Of a DNA stretch of 64,000 bases, positions 25,349-35,600 are shown piece after piece; the stretch's first letter is position 1; every line of letters starts with the position of its first letter. Made by a program: the position numbers and the translations under genes. The notes beneath the pieces are model-generated. The model had not been told where the DNA came from. It made no database searches and worked only from the letters and a program-made list of their open reading frames with translations. Origin of the DNA: Hyphomicrobiales bacterium (GTDB lineage Bacteria; Pseudomonadota; Alphaproteobacteria; Rhizobiales; Rhizobiaceae); NCBI GenBank assembly GCA_900467745.1, contig UBQW01000056.1, positions 52,074 to 116,073 on the forward strand, written 5' to 3'.

Positions 25349-26311
25349 ATGAACCTTGTCCGTACTGCCATGTTGCTTGCCTTCATGACGGCACTGTTCA
25401 TGGTCGTCGGGTTCATGATCGGTGGCCGCAGCGGCATGATGATCGCGTTCCTGGTTGCGGCGGGCATGAACTTCTTCTCCTATTGGAATTCCGACCGCAT
25501 GGTGCTTTCGGCCTACCGTGCCCAGGAGATCGATGAGCGCAACGCGCCGGAGTTCTTCAACATCATCCGCGATCTCTCGCACAATGCCGGTCTGCCGATG
25601 CCGAAGGTCTATCTCTATGACAGCCCGCAGCCGAACGCTTTCGCGACGGGCCGCAATCCGGAGAACGCCGCGGTGGCGGCATCGACTGGCCTGTTGAGCG
25701 CGCTGTCGCCGGAAGAGGTTGCAGGCGTGATGGCGCATGAGCTCGCGCACGTGCAAAACCGCGACACGCTGACGATGACGATCACGGCGACGCTTGCCGG
25801 CGCCATCTCGATGCTCGGCAATTTCGCCTTCTTCTTCGGCGGCAACCGCGAGAATAACAACAACCCACTCGGTTTCGTCGGCGTTCTTCTGGCGATGATC
25901 GTCGCGCCGATGGCCGCCATGCTGGTGCAGATGGCGATCAGCCGCACGCGCGAATATTCCGCCGACCGGCGCGGCGCCGAGATCTGCGGCAACCCGCTGT
26001 GGCTGGCCTCCGCACTTGGCAAGATCGCCCGTGGCGCCTCGAACATTCCGAACTACGACGCGGAACGCAATCCGGCGACAGCGCACATGTTCATCATCAA
26101 TCCGTTGACGGGTGCGGGCATGGACAACCTGTTTTCTACCCACCCGAATACGGAAAACCGCATCGCGGCGCTGCAGGAAATGGCACGAGGCGGCATGAAT
26201 AACTCGACGCCGTCGGCTCGTGCTGCTAATCCCGTGCGCAAATCGCGCTCAGTTCCGGATGCCGGCCTTGGCCGCGGTGGCTCGCAACCGCCAAAGGGTC
26301 CCTGGTCTTGA
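25349..26311 (+). CDS. htpX: Membrane-bound zinc protease HtpX
   Basis: A 320-residue M48-family protease of the inner membrane, involved in quality control of membrane proteins. Two N-terminal helices (about residues 5-25 and 28-48) precede the zinc motif HELAH within MAHELAHVQNRDT (near residue 131). Two more hydrophobic segments follow, then the third zinc ligand region EYSADRRGAE. The C-terminal ~40 residues are Ser/Arg/Gly/Pro-rich and disordered-looking. The ATG at 25349 (MNLVRTAML) has GGAG 6 bases upstream. The stop overlaps the rsmB start (TTGA). Confidence 0.95.
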   Translation: MNLVRTAMLLAFMTALFMVVGFMIGGRSGMMIAFLVAAGMNFFSYWNSDRMVLSAYRAQEIDERNAPEFFNIIRDLSHNAGLPMPKVYLYDSPQPNAFATGRNPENAAVAASTGLLSALSPEEVAGVMAHELAHVQNRDTLTMTITATLAGAISMLGNFAFFFGGNRENNNNPLGFVGVLLAMIVAPMAAMLVQMAISRTREYSADRRGAEICGNPLWLASALGKIARGASNIPNYDAERNPATAHMFIINPLTGAGMDNLFSTHPNTENRIAALQEMARGGMNNSTPSARAANPVRKSRSVPDAGLGRGGSQPPKGPWS

Positions 26312-27696
26312 GTTCAGACGGTAAGAAAAAGCCATTTCGCAAACCAAAGTCGTCCGCGCCGGCGGAATCGTCCGCTTCCGCCAAGCCAGGTCTTCAGGCG
26401 CGCGCCGCAGCCTCCAAGATTCTGGCCGCCGTCATCGACCGCAAGCTCTCGCTTGATGGCGCGCTCGACCATGAACATGGCAATCCGGCTTACAAGGCGT
26501 TGGCTGACGACGACCGTGGTCTCGTCCGCGCTATCCTGAACACCACGCTGCGTCACCTGCCCCGCATCGAGGCTGCAGTGTCATCCCTGCTGGAATCGCC
26601 TTTGCCGGAAGGTGCTCGCTCGCTGCAGCACGTGCTCTCGATCGCCGCCGCGCAGATCCTCTATCTCGACGTTCCCGATCATGCCGCGGTCGACATTGCC
26701 GTCGAGCAGGCCAATCTCGACCCGAGAAACCGGCGCTTCGCCAAGCTGGTGAATGCTGTGCTGCGTCGCCTTGGGCGCGAGAAGGAAGAGATCCTTCGCC
26801 AGATCGACGACATTCCGTCGATGCCCGCTTGGTTTCTTGAGCGGTTGGAGAAGGCCTATGGCCGTGAGGCGGCGCGGGCGATCTCGGATTCCCAGCTTCA
26901 GCCGGCTGCCATCGACCTGACGGTAAAATCCGATCCACAGACCTGGGCCGAGAAGCTGAACGGCATCGTGTTGCCGACCGGCGGGGTCCGGCTTGCCGCA
27001 TTCGATGGCTCCATTCCGTCTCTCGAAGGTTTCGACGAGGGGCTGTGGTGGGTGCAGGACGCGGCGGCGAGCATTCCGGCTCAGCTGTTCGGCGATCTTT
27101 CCGGCAAGCGTGTTGCCGATCTTTGCGCAGCACCTGGTGGCAAGACGGCGCAGCTCATCCTTGCCGGCGGCAACGTGACCGCCGTCGAGCAGTCTGAAAA
27201 CCGCATCAAACGCCTGCGCTCGAACCTTGATCGTCTCCAGCTGTCGGCGGAAACGATGGCGCAGGATCTGACCAAGTTCACGCCTGACGAGCTCTTCGAC
27301 GCTATCCTGCTCGACGCTCCCTGCTCCTCTACTGGCACGACGCGGCGACATCCCGATGTGCTCTGGACCAAGGGTCCTGAAGATATCGCAAAGCTCGCCG
27401 CGCTGCAGGAGCGTCTGTTGCGCCATGCGCTGAGGCTGCTCAAGCCTGATGGCACGATCGTATTCTCCAACTGCTCGCTTGATCCGAGCGAGGGTGAAGA
27501 AGTCGTTGCTCGGGTGCTCAAGGAGACCAAAGGATTCGAGCGCGTGGCGATCGAGCCGAGCCGCTGGCCAGGGCTTGAGGAAGCGATCAGTCCGCTTGGC
27601 GAGTTCCGCACCACACCCGACATGCTGAAGCTGCCGGCCGGTTTCGCGCCGGGTCTTGACGGTTTTTATGCGGCCGTGTTGCGCCGTGTTGCCTGA
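26308..27696 (+). CDS. rsmB: 16S rRNA (cytosine967-C5)-methyltransferase RsmB
   Basis: A 462-residue Sun/RsmB protein. The N-terminal NusB-like RNA-binding part spans about residues 30-170 and the SAM-dependent domain about 230-455. SAM motif AAPGGKTAQL is near 272, the releasing Cys region is DAPCSSTGTTRRHPD near 338, and the second Cys motif is NCSLDPSEGEEV near 390. The first ~35 residues are basic and low-complexity. The start is TTG at 26308, overlapping the htpX stop by 4 nt, implying coupled translation. Confidence 0.93.
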   Translation: MSSDGKKKPFRKPKSSAPAESSASAKPGLQARAAASKILAAVIDRKLSLDGALDHEHGNPAYKALADDDRGLVRAILNTTLRHLPRIEAAVSSLLESPLPEGARSLQHVLSIAAAQILYLDVPDHAAVDIAVEQANLDPRNRRFAKLVNAVLRRLGREKEEILRQIDDIPSMPAWFLERLEKAYGREAARAISDSQLQPAAIDLTVKSDPQTWAEKLNGIVLPTGGVRLAAFDGSIPSLEGFDEGLWWVQDAAASIPAQLFGDLSGKRVADLCAAPGGKTAQLILAGGNVTAVEQSENRIKRLRSNLDRLQLSAETMAQDLTKFTPDELFDAILLDAPCSSTGTTRRHPDVLWTKGPEDIAKLAALQERLLRHALRLLKPDGTIVFSNCSLDPSEGEEVVARVLKETKGFERVAIEPSRWPGLEEAISPLGEFRTTPDMLKLPAGFAPGLDGFYAAVLRRVA

Positions 27697-27805
27697 TCGG
27701 AGAGCAACTGGCATAGTTAAGCATTGTTGCAGAATCATCGACGGTCAGTGCCGTTTCCGGACTTGTCCATCCAATCCTAACGATATGGGTCAATAGACAA
27801 TCGAA

Positions 27806-29476
27806 ATGCGGTCCGGACGGTTTTCAGGTCTTTACCTGCGGGAGGCTTGGCGGCGGGTACTTTGCCGTGCTGCACTTCTGCGCCTCAAGTTGTTTCGCCA
27901 CACGGTCTATGTGCCCGAGCGGCTGATCGTGGCGCCGACGGATTTGAGGCCCGTCGATTCGCATGTCGCCGAGGAAATCATCAACGGTCGCTTCCCGCTT
28001 GCCGGCCGCATGCTGGAGACGGGCGGAAAGTCGCCGTTTACGCTGAGCCTCCCTTCGCGCTCCTTCGCCATCAGGCTGCACGGCTTCGGCTGGCTGCGCC
28101 ACATGCGCTCCAAGAAGAACGACCTGCATTCCAACGTCGCCCGCGCGATCGTCAATAGCTGGCTGTCCATTCACGGCGGCCGGATGGAGGGCATTGCCTG
28201 GGAGATCGATGTTACGGCGACGCGCGTCATTGCTTGGCTCTCGCATTCGCCCGTGGTGCTGCAGAATGCCGACCGCGGCTTCTATAGGCGCTTCGTCCGC
28301 TCGCTTGCGTTTCAGGTCCGCTTCCTGCGGCGCATGGCACGTTATGCGCCGCCCGGCGAGGTGCGTTTTCGGGTGCGTCTTGCACTTGCCATGGCGTCGA
28401 TCTCGATGCCGGTGCGCGCCAGCGTGATCCGCAAATCCTCCGAAGCGCTTGATGTCGAGTTCGATAGCCAGATTCTGCTGGATGGCGGGCATGTGTCGCG
28501 CAATCCCCGCGTCGCGCTCGAGCTTCTGCTCGATCTGCTGCCGTTGCGGCAGACCTATATCAATCTCGGCCACGATCTGCCGCAGAAGCTGATATCCGGC
28601 ATCGATCGCATGTATCCGGCGCTGCGCTTCTTCCGTCACCAGGATGGCGATCTCGCTCTGTTCAATGGTGCGACCTCGACCTCGGCGAATGAGATCGTTT
28701 CGCTGCTGCGCTACGATGAGACGGCGGGCGAGCCGTTCAAGGCGATGCCGCATTCGCGTTACCAGCGGCTGGCGGCCGGGCGCACCGTCGTTATCGCCGA
28801 CACCGGCCTTCCGCCTGCCGGTAACCTCTCGCGCACTGTTCATGCCGGATGCCTGTCCTTCGAGATGTCATCAGGCCGGCATCGCTTTATCGTGAATTCG
28901 GGCTCGCCGAAATTTGCCGGCAACCGCTATGTGCAGGTCGCGCGCACCACTGCCGCGCACACGACCGTGACGCTCAACGATACGTCGTCGAGCCGGTTTG
29001 CGTCTTCCGACTTCCTGGCCCATCTGATCACCGACCCGGTGAAAACGGTGCAGGTCGATCGTGTGGTGGCGGATGATGGCCGCGATGTCGTCAAAGCCAG
29101 CCACGACGGCTATCTGAAAGAGTTCGGCGTCCTGCACGAGCGTGAGCTCACGTTGAACGCCACGGGGTCGATCATGACCGGGCTCGATCGTCTTGCCGTT
29201 TCGGAAGAGCGGAAAGGCGAAGGCGAGCTTAGGGCCGTCGCGCGTTTTCATGCCCATCCGTCGATCAATCTGAAGCAGATGGACCGGGAGTCGATCCTGA
29301 TGACGGCGCCAGATGGCGAGAGTTGGCTGTTCTCGTCGCCGGGCAATACGGTCGAGATCGCCGAGGACGTGTTCTTTGCCGATGCCTCCGGCATCTGCGC
29401 GTCAGATCAGATGGAAATCAGCTTCGCCTATCCGGAAAAGCCGGAAATACGGTGGTTTTTGTCCCGCAGAAGCTAG
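27806..29476 (+). CDS. Heparinase II/III-like family protein
   Basis: A 556-residue protein. The N-terminal ~300 residues are alpha-helical and rich in Arg and aromatic residues, as in the alpha/alpha-toroid half of heparinase II/III-like polysaccharide lyases; the C-terminal half (VHAGCLSFEMSSGRHRFIVNSG onward) is the beta-sandwich heparinase domain. A His/Tyr-containing block NRYVQVARTTAAHTTVTLND matches the family. I see no signal peptide, so a cytosolic or unconventional location is possible. Homologs are usual between rsmB and purH in rhizobia, to my knowledge. The substrate is unknown; a role in envelope or exopolysaccharide turnover is inference only. Confidence 0.85.
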   Translation: MRSGRFSGLYLREAWRRVLCRAALLRLKLFRHTVYVPERLIVAPTDLRPVDSHVAEEIINGRFPLAGRMLETGGKSPFTLSLPSRSFAIRLHGFGWLRHMRSKKNDLHSNVARAIVNSWLSIHGGRMEGIAWEIDVTATRVIAWLSHSPVVLQNADRGFYRRFVRSLAFQVRFLRRMARYAPPGEVRFRVRLALAMASISMPVRASVIRKSSEALDVEFDSQILLDGGHVSRNPRVALELLLDLLPLRQTYINLGHDLPQKLISGIDRMYPALRFFRHQDGDLALFNGATSTSANEIVSLLRYDETAGEPFKAMPHSRYQRLAAGRTVVIADTGLPPAGNLSRTVHAGCLSFEMSSGRHRFIVNSGSPKFAGNRYVQVARTTAAHTTVTLNDTSSSRFASSDFLAHLITDPVKTVQVDRVVADDGRDVVKASHDGYLKEFGVLHERELTLNATGSIMTGLDRLAVSEERKGEGELRAVARFHAHPSINLKQMDRESILMTAPDGESWLFSSPGNTVEIAEDVFFADASGICASDQMEISFAYPEKPEIRWFLSRRS

Positions 29477-29569
29477 GGGCTGTTTTCGCCGGCGCAAAGC
29501 TGTGCTAACGCGGCGCCATATTCCGCGCACCTCGCCGGATGTCTCCCGAAGATCGAACGGAGAAGCCAC

Positions 29570-31189
29570 ATGGCCGTTGTTTCCAAGAAAATCCCCGCCC
29601 CCGACAAGGTTGCCGTCAAGACCGCCTTGCTCTCCGTGTCCGACAAGACCGGGATCGTAGACCTCGCCCGCGCGCTTGCCGAAAAGGGCGTTCGGCTGCT
29701 GTCGACCGGCGGCACCCACAAGGCGATCGCAGCCGCCGGCCTCGATGTCACCGACGTTTCCGACGTCACGGGCTTTCCGGAGATCATGGACGGCCGCGTG
29801 AAGACGCTGCATCCGAGGGTTCACGGCGGTCTGCTGGCGATCCGCGACGACGCTGAGCATCAGGAAGCGATGAAGGCGCACGGCATCGATGGTATCGACC
29901 TCGCCGTCATCAACCTCTATCCGTTCGAGGATGTGCGCGCGGCGGGTGGCGATTATCCGACCACCGTCGAGAATATCGATATCGGCGGCCCGGCGATGAT
30001 CCGCGCATCGGCCAAGAACCACGCCTATGTGGCGATCCTGACCGATCCGGCGGACTATCCCGAGCTTCTCGAGCAGCTGTCGTCCGATGCCGGCCAGACC
30101 AACTATGCCTTCCGCCAGCGCCTCGCCGCCAAGGCCTATGCGCGCACGGCCGCCTACGACGCGATGATCTCCAACTGGTTCGCCGAGGCGCTGTCGATCG
30201 ACACACCGCGTCACCGGGTCATCGGTGGCGTGTTGAAGGAAGAGATGCGCTACGGCGAAAACCCGCACCAGACGGCGGGTTTCTATGTGACCGGTGAAAA
30301 CCGTCCTGGTGTGGCCACCGCAACGCTGCTGCAGGGCAAGCAGCTTTCCTACAACAACATCAACGACACGGACGGTGCCTTCGAGCTGATCGGCGAGTTT
30401 TCGTCCGAGAAGACCGGCCCGGCCTGCGCGATCATCAAGCATGCCAATCCGTGCGGCGTCGCGACCGGCCCGACGCTGAAGGACGCCTATCTTCGGGCGC
30501 TTGCCTGCGACAGCACGTCCGCTTTCGGCGGCATCATTGCGCTAAACCAGCTGCTCGATGCCGAGACGGCGGAAGAGATCGTCAAGCTGTTCACCGAAGT
30601 CATCATCGCGCCTGAGGTGACGGAAGAAGCCAAGGCGGTTATCGCAGCCAAGAAGAACCTGCGCCTGCTCGTAACCGGCGGTCTGCCCGACCCGCGCTCG
30701 CGCGGCATCACGGCGAAGACCGTGGCCGGCGGCCTGCTGGTGCAAAGCCGTGACAACGGCATGATCGACGATATCGAGCTGAAGGTCGTCACCAATCGCC
30801 AGCCGACGGCGCAGGAACTGGTGGACCTGAAGTTCGCCTATACGGTTGCCAAGCACGTCAAGTCGAACGCCATCGTCTATGCCAAGGACGGCCAGACGGC
30901 CGGTATCGGCGCCGGCCAGATGAGCCGCATCGATTCAGCACGCATCGCCGCGCTGAAGGCCGAGGATGCCGCCAAGGCGATGGGCTGGGCCGAGCCGATG
31001 ACCAAGGGCTCCGCTGTTGCTTCGGAAGCCTTCTTCCCGTTCGCAGACGGGCTGCTGTCGGCGATTGCCGCCGGTGCCACCGCTGTCGTCCAGCCGGGTG
31101 GCTCGATGCGCGATCAGGAAGTGATCGACGCGGCGAACGAGCACAATGTGGCGATGGTCTTCACCGGCATGCGCCACTTCCGCCACTAA
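29570..31189 (+). CDS. purH: Bifunctional AICAR transformylase / IMP cyclohydrolase
   Basis: A 539-residue PurH carrying the last two steps of IMP synthesis. The N-terminal MGS-like cyclohydrolase domain (ALLSVSDKTGIVDLARAL, STGGTHKAI) covers about residues 15-160. The transformylase domain has KHANPCGVA near 290 with the catalytic Lys-His pair, and SDAFFPF-like SEAFFPFADGLL near the C-terminus. It ends with MVFTGMRHFRH, the usual terminus. The ATG at 29570 is in a good context. It is separated from the heparinase-like gene by 93 bases. Confidence 0.97.
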   Translation: MAVVSKKIPAPDKVAVKTALLSVSDKTGIVDLARALAEKGVRLLSTGGTHKAIAAAGLDVTDVSDVTGFPEIMDGRVKTLHPRVHGGLLAIRDDAEHQEAMKAHGIDGIDLAVINLYPFEDVRAAGGDYPTTVENIDIGGPAMIRASAKNHAYVAILTDPADYPELLEQLSSDAGQTNYAFRQRLAAKAYARTAAYDAMISNWFAEALSIDTPRHRVIGGVLKEEMRYGENPHQTAGFYVTGENRPGVATATLLQGKQLSYNNINDTDGAFELIGEFSSEKTGPACAIIKHANPCGVATGPTLKDAYLRALACDSTSAFGGIIALNQLLDAETAEEIVKLFTEVIIAPEVTEEAKAVIAAKKNLRLLVTGGLPDPRSRGITAKTVAGGLLVQSRDNGMIDDIELKVVTNRQPTAQELVDLKFAYTVAKHVKSNAIVYAKDGQTAGIGAGQMSRIDSARIAALKAEDAAKAMGWAEPMTKGSAVASEAFFPFADGLLSAIAAGATAVVQPGGSMRDQEVIDAANEHNVAMVFTGMRHFRH

Positions 31190-31205
31190 ACATCGATGAA
31201 AACGG

Positions 31206-32591
31206 CTACGCCCTATCCGCCGGATAGGGCGTCCGGATCAATAGGACCAGCCCGCCGGCCAGAAACAGGACCAGCGTGGCCATGCCGAGATGCGACGAGC
31301 CTGTCGCATAAGTTACGATCGAAAACAGAAGCGTCGCCATGAAGCTGGTTGCCCGGCCTGACAGCGCGTAGATGCCAAAATAGCGGCCAGCCTCATCAAG
31401 GCTGACACTGCGCGCCAGATAGGAGCGCGAAGAGGCCTGCACAGGGCCGAATGCCAGGCCGATCAGCAGGCCGTAGCCGATATAGGCTTTCTCCGCCGCC
31501 GTGCCGAACAGACCTCCCGAATCCACTGTCGAAAGCGGCACCAGCCCAAAGAGCGTATAGCCGGGTTCGGTCGATACGATGCCGAAGGTCGCCAAGAGCA
31601 GCATGGTCAGGCTGATGACGATCGTCGCCTTCGAGCCGATGCGCGCGTCGATCCGACCGGCGATGATGCAGCCAAAAATCGCCACCACATTGAGAATGAT
31701 GCCGTAGATGCCGATCTCGATGGTTGCCCAGCCGAACATGCCGGCGGCAAAGGCGCCGCCAAGGATCAGCAGGCCGTTGACGCCGTCCTGGTAGATCATG
31801 CGGGCGACGAGAAAGCGCAGCAGCGGGCGGCGCTCCTTCAGTTCCGACAACGTGTGCCTGACTTCACGCAGCCCGGAGCGCACGGCGGCGCCGAAGGGAA
31901 GGCCGCCTTTCACATCAGGCGTGAACAGAAACATCGGCAGGACGAAAATCAGATACCACACGGCCGAGATCGGCCCGGTAATGCGCGCATCCTCACCCGT
32001 GTGTGGATCAAGGCCGAAGAGCGGGTCGAGGCCGAGGATGGTCTTGCCGGACTCGGGACTTCCGGCGAGTAGCGCCACCACCGCGATCAGCACGATCATG
32101 CCGCCAAGATAGCCGAGGCCCCAGGCGGTGTTGGACAGCCGTCCGACTTCGTCCTTTCCGACGAGGCGCGGCATCATGGAATCGTTGAAGACGATCGAGA
32201 ATTCCGCGGCGATCGACGCCAGGATCATGAAGATCACGGGGTAGATGACCGGTGAGCCTGGTGCCGCGAACCAGAGGCAGCAGAGGCTGGCGATCTTGAT
32301 GACGGCGAAGAAGCCGATCCATGGTTTTCGTCCGCCGGACTGATCGGCGATCGAGCCGAGAATGGGCGAGAGAATGGCTATGATCACCGAGGAGATCGTC
32401 GCCATGTTGCTCCAGAGCGTTTGCGCGGAGACCGGATCGGACGTCAGCCTGGCCACGAAATAGGGGCCGAAGATGAAGGTTGTGACGACGGTGAAGAACG
32501 GCTGCGCGGCCCAGTCGAAGAACATCCAGCCCCAGATGCCCCTGCGCGTGGCGCGCTGGGGCTGTGTTCCCGTCCAGTCAATGCGATTCAC
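31206..32591 (-). CDS. MFS transporter, UMF1 family
   Basis: A 461-residue integral membrane protein with about 12 hydrophobic segments. The start GWMFFDWAAQPFFTVVTTFIF, the SPILGSIADQSGGRKPW loop between helices 2 and 3, and YLARSVSLDEAGRYFGIYALSGRATSF near the C-terminus identify the Atg22/UMF1-type MFS family, whose bacterial substrates are mostly unknown. The start is GTG at 32591 with AGGAG 7 bases upstream; the open frame continues to 32645 but would overlap the gdh stop. It follows gdh by 31 bases in the same direction and may be cotranscribed. Substrate is not predictable. Confidence 0.85.
   Translation of the reverse strand: MNRIDWTGTQPQRATRRGIWGWMFFDWAAQPFFTVVTTFIFGPYFVARLTSDPVSAQTLWSNMATISSVIIAILSPILGSIADQSGGRKPWIGFFAVIKIASLCCLWFAAPGSPVIYPVIFMILASIAAEFSIVFNDSMMPRLVGKDEVGRLSNTAWGLGYLGGMIVLIAVVALLAGSPESGKTILGLDPLFGLDPHTGEDARITGPISAVWYLIFVLPMFLFTPDVKGGLPFGAAVRSGLREVRHTLSELKERRPLLRFLVARMIYQDGVNGLLILGGAFAAGMFGWATIEIGIYGIILNVVAIFGCIIAGRIDARIGSKATIVISLTMLLLATFGIVSTEPGYTLFGLVPLSTVDSGGLFGTAAEKAYIGYGLLIGLAFGPVQASSRSYLARSVSLDEAGRYFGIYALSGRATSFMATLLFSIVTYATGSSHLGMATLVLFLAGGLVLLIRTPYPADRA
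31208..31232 (-). terminator. Perfect hairpin at the MFS gene 3' end
   Basis: ACGCCCTATCC (31208-31218) and GGATAGGGCGT (31222-31232) form an 11-bp stem with a 3-base loop, running into the MFS stop codon. Leftward, AGCCGTTTT follows. It lies between convergent purH and the MFS gene, so it may terminate one or both. Confidence 0.5.
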
Positions 32592-32622
32592 CGGCCTGCT
32601 CCTGATTTGGGAGCGGACTGTC

Positions 32623-35600
32623 TCACCTCGTCCCGTCTCTGGCAAGATCGGTCAGCAGGCCGGCGGCGACGGTGATGCGGGCCAGATTCGGATCGCCACC
32701 TTCGCTGAGACCCGCCAGTTCCTCGGCGATGCGGTTTATCCTGATCCGGTCGCTCGCATGCCATGCCTGCACCGGCAGCTTTTCCTTGCCGTTGTTCGAT
32801 AGGGCGGAGCTCACGATATCGCGGCGCGCCGTCGCGATCTGGTCGAGGCTTCGCGCCAGGGCCAGGTTTTCGTAGTGATCCGAAGTGGTGATGCGGCTGC
32901 CGGCTGCTAGCAGCCGGCCGATGCGGAAGGTCTGGCTGACCGCGAAATAGCTCTCGGCGGCGCGGATCAGCGGCTCGCCCGTGCGCTCCGCGATCTGCAT
33001 GATCTCGGGCACGAGCGCGAAGCCGATCAGATGCGCGATCTCGGCTGCAAGCTTGTCCGGCACGCCGGCCGCCTGATACTCGGCCTGGCGCGCCTCAAGT
33101 TCGGGAACGACCTGGTTGGCGAAGACCGGCTGCAGCTTCTTGAAGGCCGCGCGAAGCCTCTCGATGGTCTCGGCGATATCACCCTTGGCCATCTGCATCT
33201 TCAACAGCAGACGCGTCAGCACGGTGAAGATATGGCTGATTTCCTCGTAAATGCGGTTCTGCATCTGACCGGAAATCCGGCCGTCGAGCGCATCGGTCTC
33301 GCTCCAGAGCCGGCTCAGATCGAAGCCGTCGCGGGCGATGATCGCGGCGCGCACCACTTCGGGCGCCGATGCGGCCGTCGCGTCCATCATGCTGACGGCA
33401 AAGCTTGGGCCGCCGCGGTTGATGGCCTCGTTGGCAAGAACGGTCGCCACGATCTCGCGCTTCAGGCGGTGGTTGGCGATATCCGACGCGTTGGACTTGC
33501 GCATCTTGGCGGGGAAATACTGCGAGAGAGTCGCCTCGAAATAGGGATCATCCGGCAGATCGCTTGCCGCGAGCGCGTCGAAGAGAACGATCTTGGCGTA
33601 GGACAAGAGGACGCCGATCTCGGGCCGTGTGAGCGGTCTGCTGGCGGCGTAGCGTTCGGCCATGGTGGTGTCGTCGGGGAGCGTCTCGACCTTGCGATTG
33701 AGCTGCTTGGCGGTCTCCAGAACGCCCATGAAGCGGGTGAGCTCGAGGCCGTTCCCGGTGCCCTTGCGCTCGGTCAGCGAGATGGCGAGCGACTGCAGGT
33801 AGTTGTTGCGGAGCACCAGCTTGCTGACTTCATCGGTCATCGAGGACAGCAACTGGTCGCGCTTCTGCCGGGTCAGCCGGTCGTCGTGCATGGCGGCGGC
33901 GAGCGCGATCTTGATGTTTACTTCGACGTCCGAGGTGTTGACGCCGGCCGAGTTGTCGATCGCATCGGAATTGCAGCGCCCACCTTTCAGGCCGTAGGCG
34001 ATGCGGCCGCGCTGTGTGACGCCGAGGTTGGCACCCTCGCCGATGACCTTGGCGCGTACTTCGTCGGCGCTGATGCGGATCGGATCGTTGGCGCGATCAC
34101 CGACGTCGGTGTCGGTCTCGGATGTCGCCTTCACATAGGTGCCGATGCCGCCGAACCAGAGCAGGTCGACAGGGCTTTTCAGGATCGCGGTCATAACTTC
34201 AAACGGCGTCGCGACCGTCTTGTCCATGCCGATCGCGGCGGCGGCCTGTGCGGTGAGCGTCACCGATTTCGCCGAGCGCGAGATGATCATGCCGCCCTTC
34301 GAAAGCAGGTTCTTGTCGAAGTCCTGCCAGCTCGAGCGCGGCAGATTGAACAGCCGCTGACGCTCAGCCAGGGTCTTGGCCATGTCAGGATCGGGATCGA
34401 TGAAGATGTCACGGTGGTCGAAGGCGGCCAGAAGCCGGATCTTCGGCGACAAGAGCATGCCATTGCCGAAGACGTCGCCCGACATGTCGCCAACGCCGGC
34501 GACCGTGAACGGCGTCGTCTGGATGTCGATGTCCATTTCGCGGAAATGGCGCTTCACGGTCTCCCAGGCGCCGCGCGCGGTGATACCCATTTTCTTGTGA
34601 TCGTAACCGGCGGAACCGCCCGATGCGAAGGCATCGTCGAGCCAGAAGCCGGCTTCCTGCGCCAGTGCATTCGCGGTGTCGGAGAAGGTTGCCGTGCCCT
34701 TGTCGGCGGCTACAACGAAATAGGGGTCGTCACCATCCAGCCGCACGGTGTTCTCAGGCGGGATGATCTCGGTGCCGGAAATGTTGTCGGTGATCGACAG
34801 CAGCGTGCGGATATAGGTCTTGTAGGCTTCACGTCCGGCATTGAAGATCTCATCGCGATTGCCGCCGACGGGGAGCTTCTTCGGATAGAAGCCGCCCTTG
34901 GCGCCGACTGGCACAATCACGGCGTTCTTGACCTGCTGCGCCTTCACCAAGCCCAGCACCTCGGTGCGATAATCCTCGGCGCGATCCGACCAGCGAAGGC
35001 CGCCGCGGGCTACCCGGCCGAAGCGCAGGTGAACGCCCTCGACCTCGACGCCATAGACGAACATCTCGCGGAACGGCTTCGGCGCCGGCAGGCCGTCGAT
35101 CAAATGCGGATCGAGCTTGAAGGCCAGCATCGCCTTTGCGGAACCATCGGGATTGCGCTGGAAGTAGTTGGTGCGCAGCGTCGAGTCGACCACGTTGACA
35201 TAGCGGCGCAGGATACGGTCGTCATCAAGGCTTGGAACGTCCGACAGCGCGGTTTCGATCCTTGCGTGAAGATCTGTCGCCTTCTTGATCCTGTTCTTCT
35301 CGGTCAGCTTCGGGTCCAGGCCGTCGTGGAACAGGCGGAAGATGAGCGAGGAGATAGCCGGGTATTTATCCAGCGTCGTCGCGATGTAATCCTGCGAATA
35401 GGCGATGCCGGCTTGGCGCAGATAGCGCGAGTAGGCGCGCAAGACGCTTGTCTCGCGAGCCGACAGGCCGGCGGATATGATCAGGCGATTGAAGTTGTCG
35501 TTGTCGATGACACCTGCAAAGGCGAACAGGAAAGCTTCTTCCAGTGCGACGCCATGCTGCTGCAGATCGATCTCGGCGCCGCTTTGGGCCTCAAGTTCCA

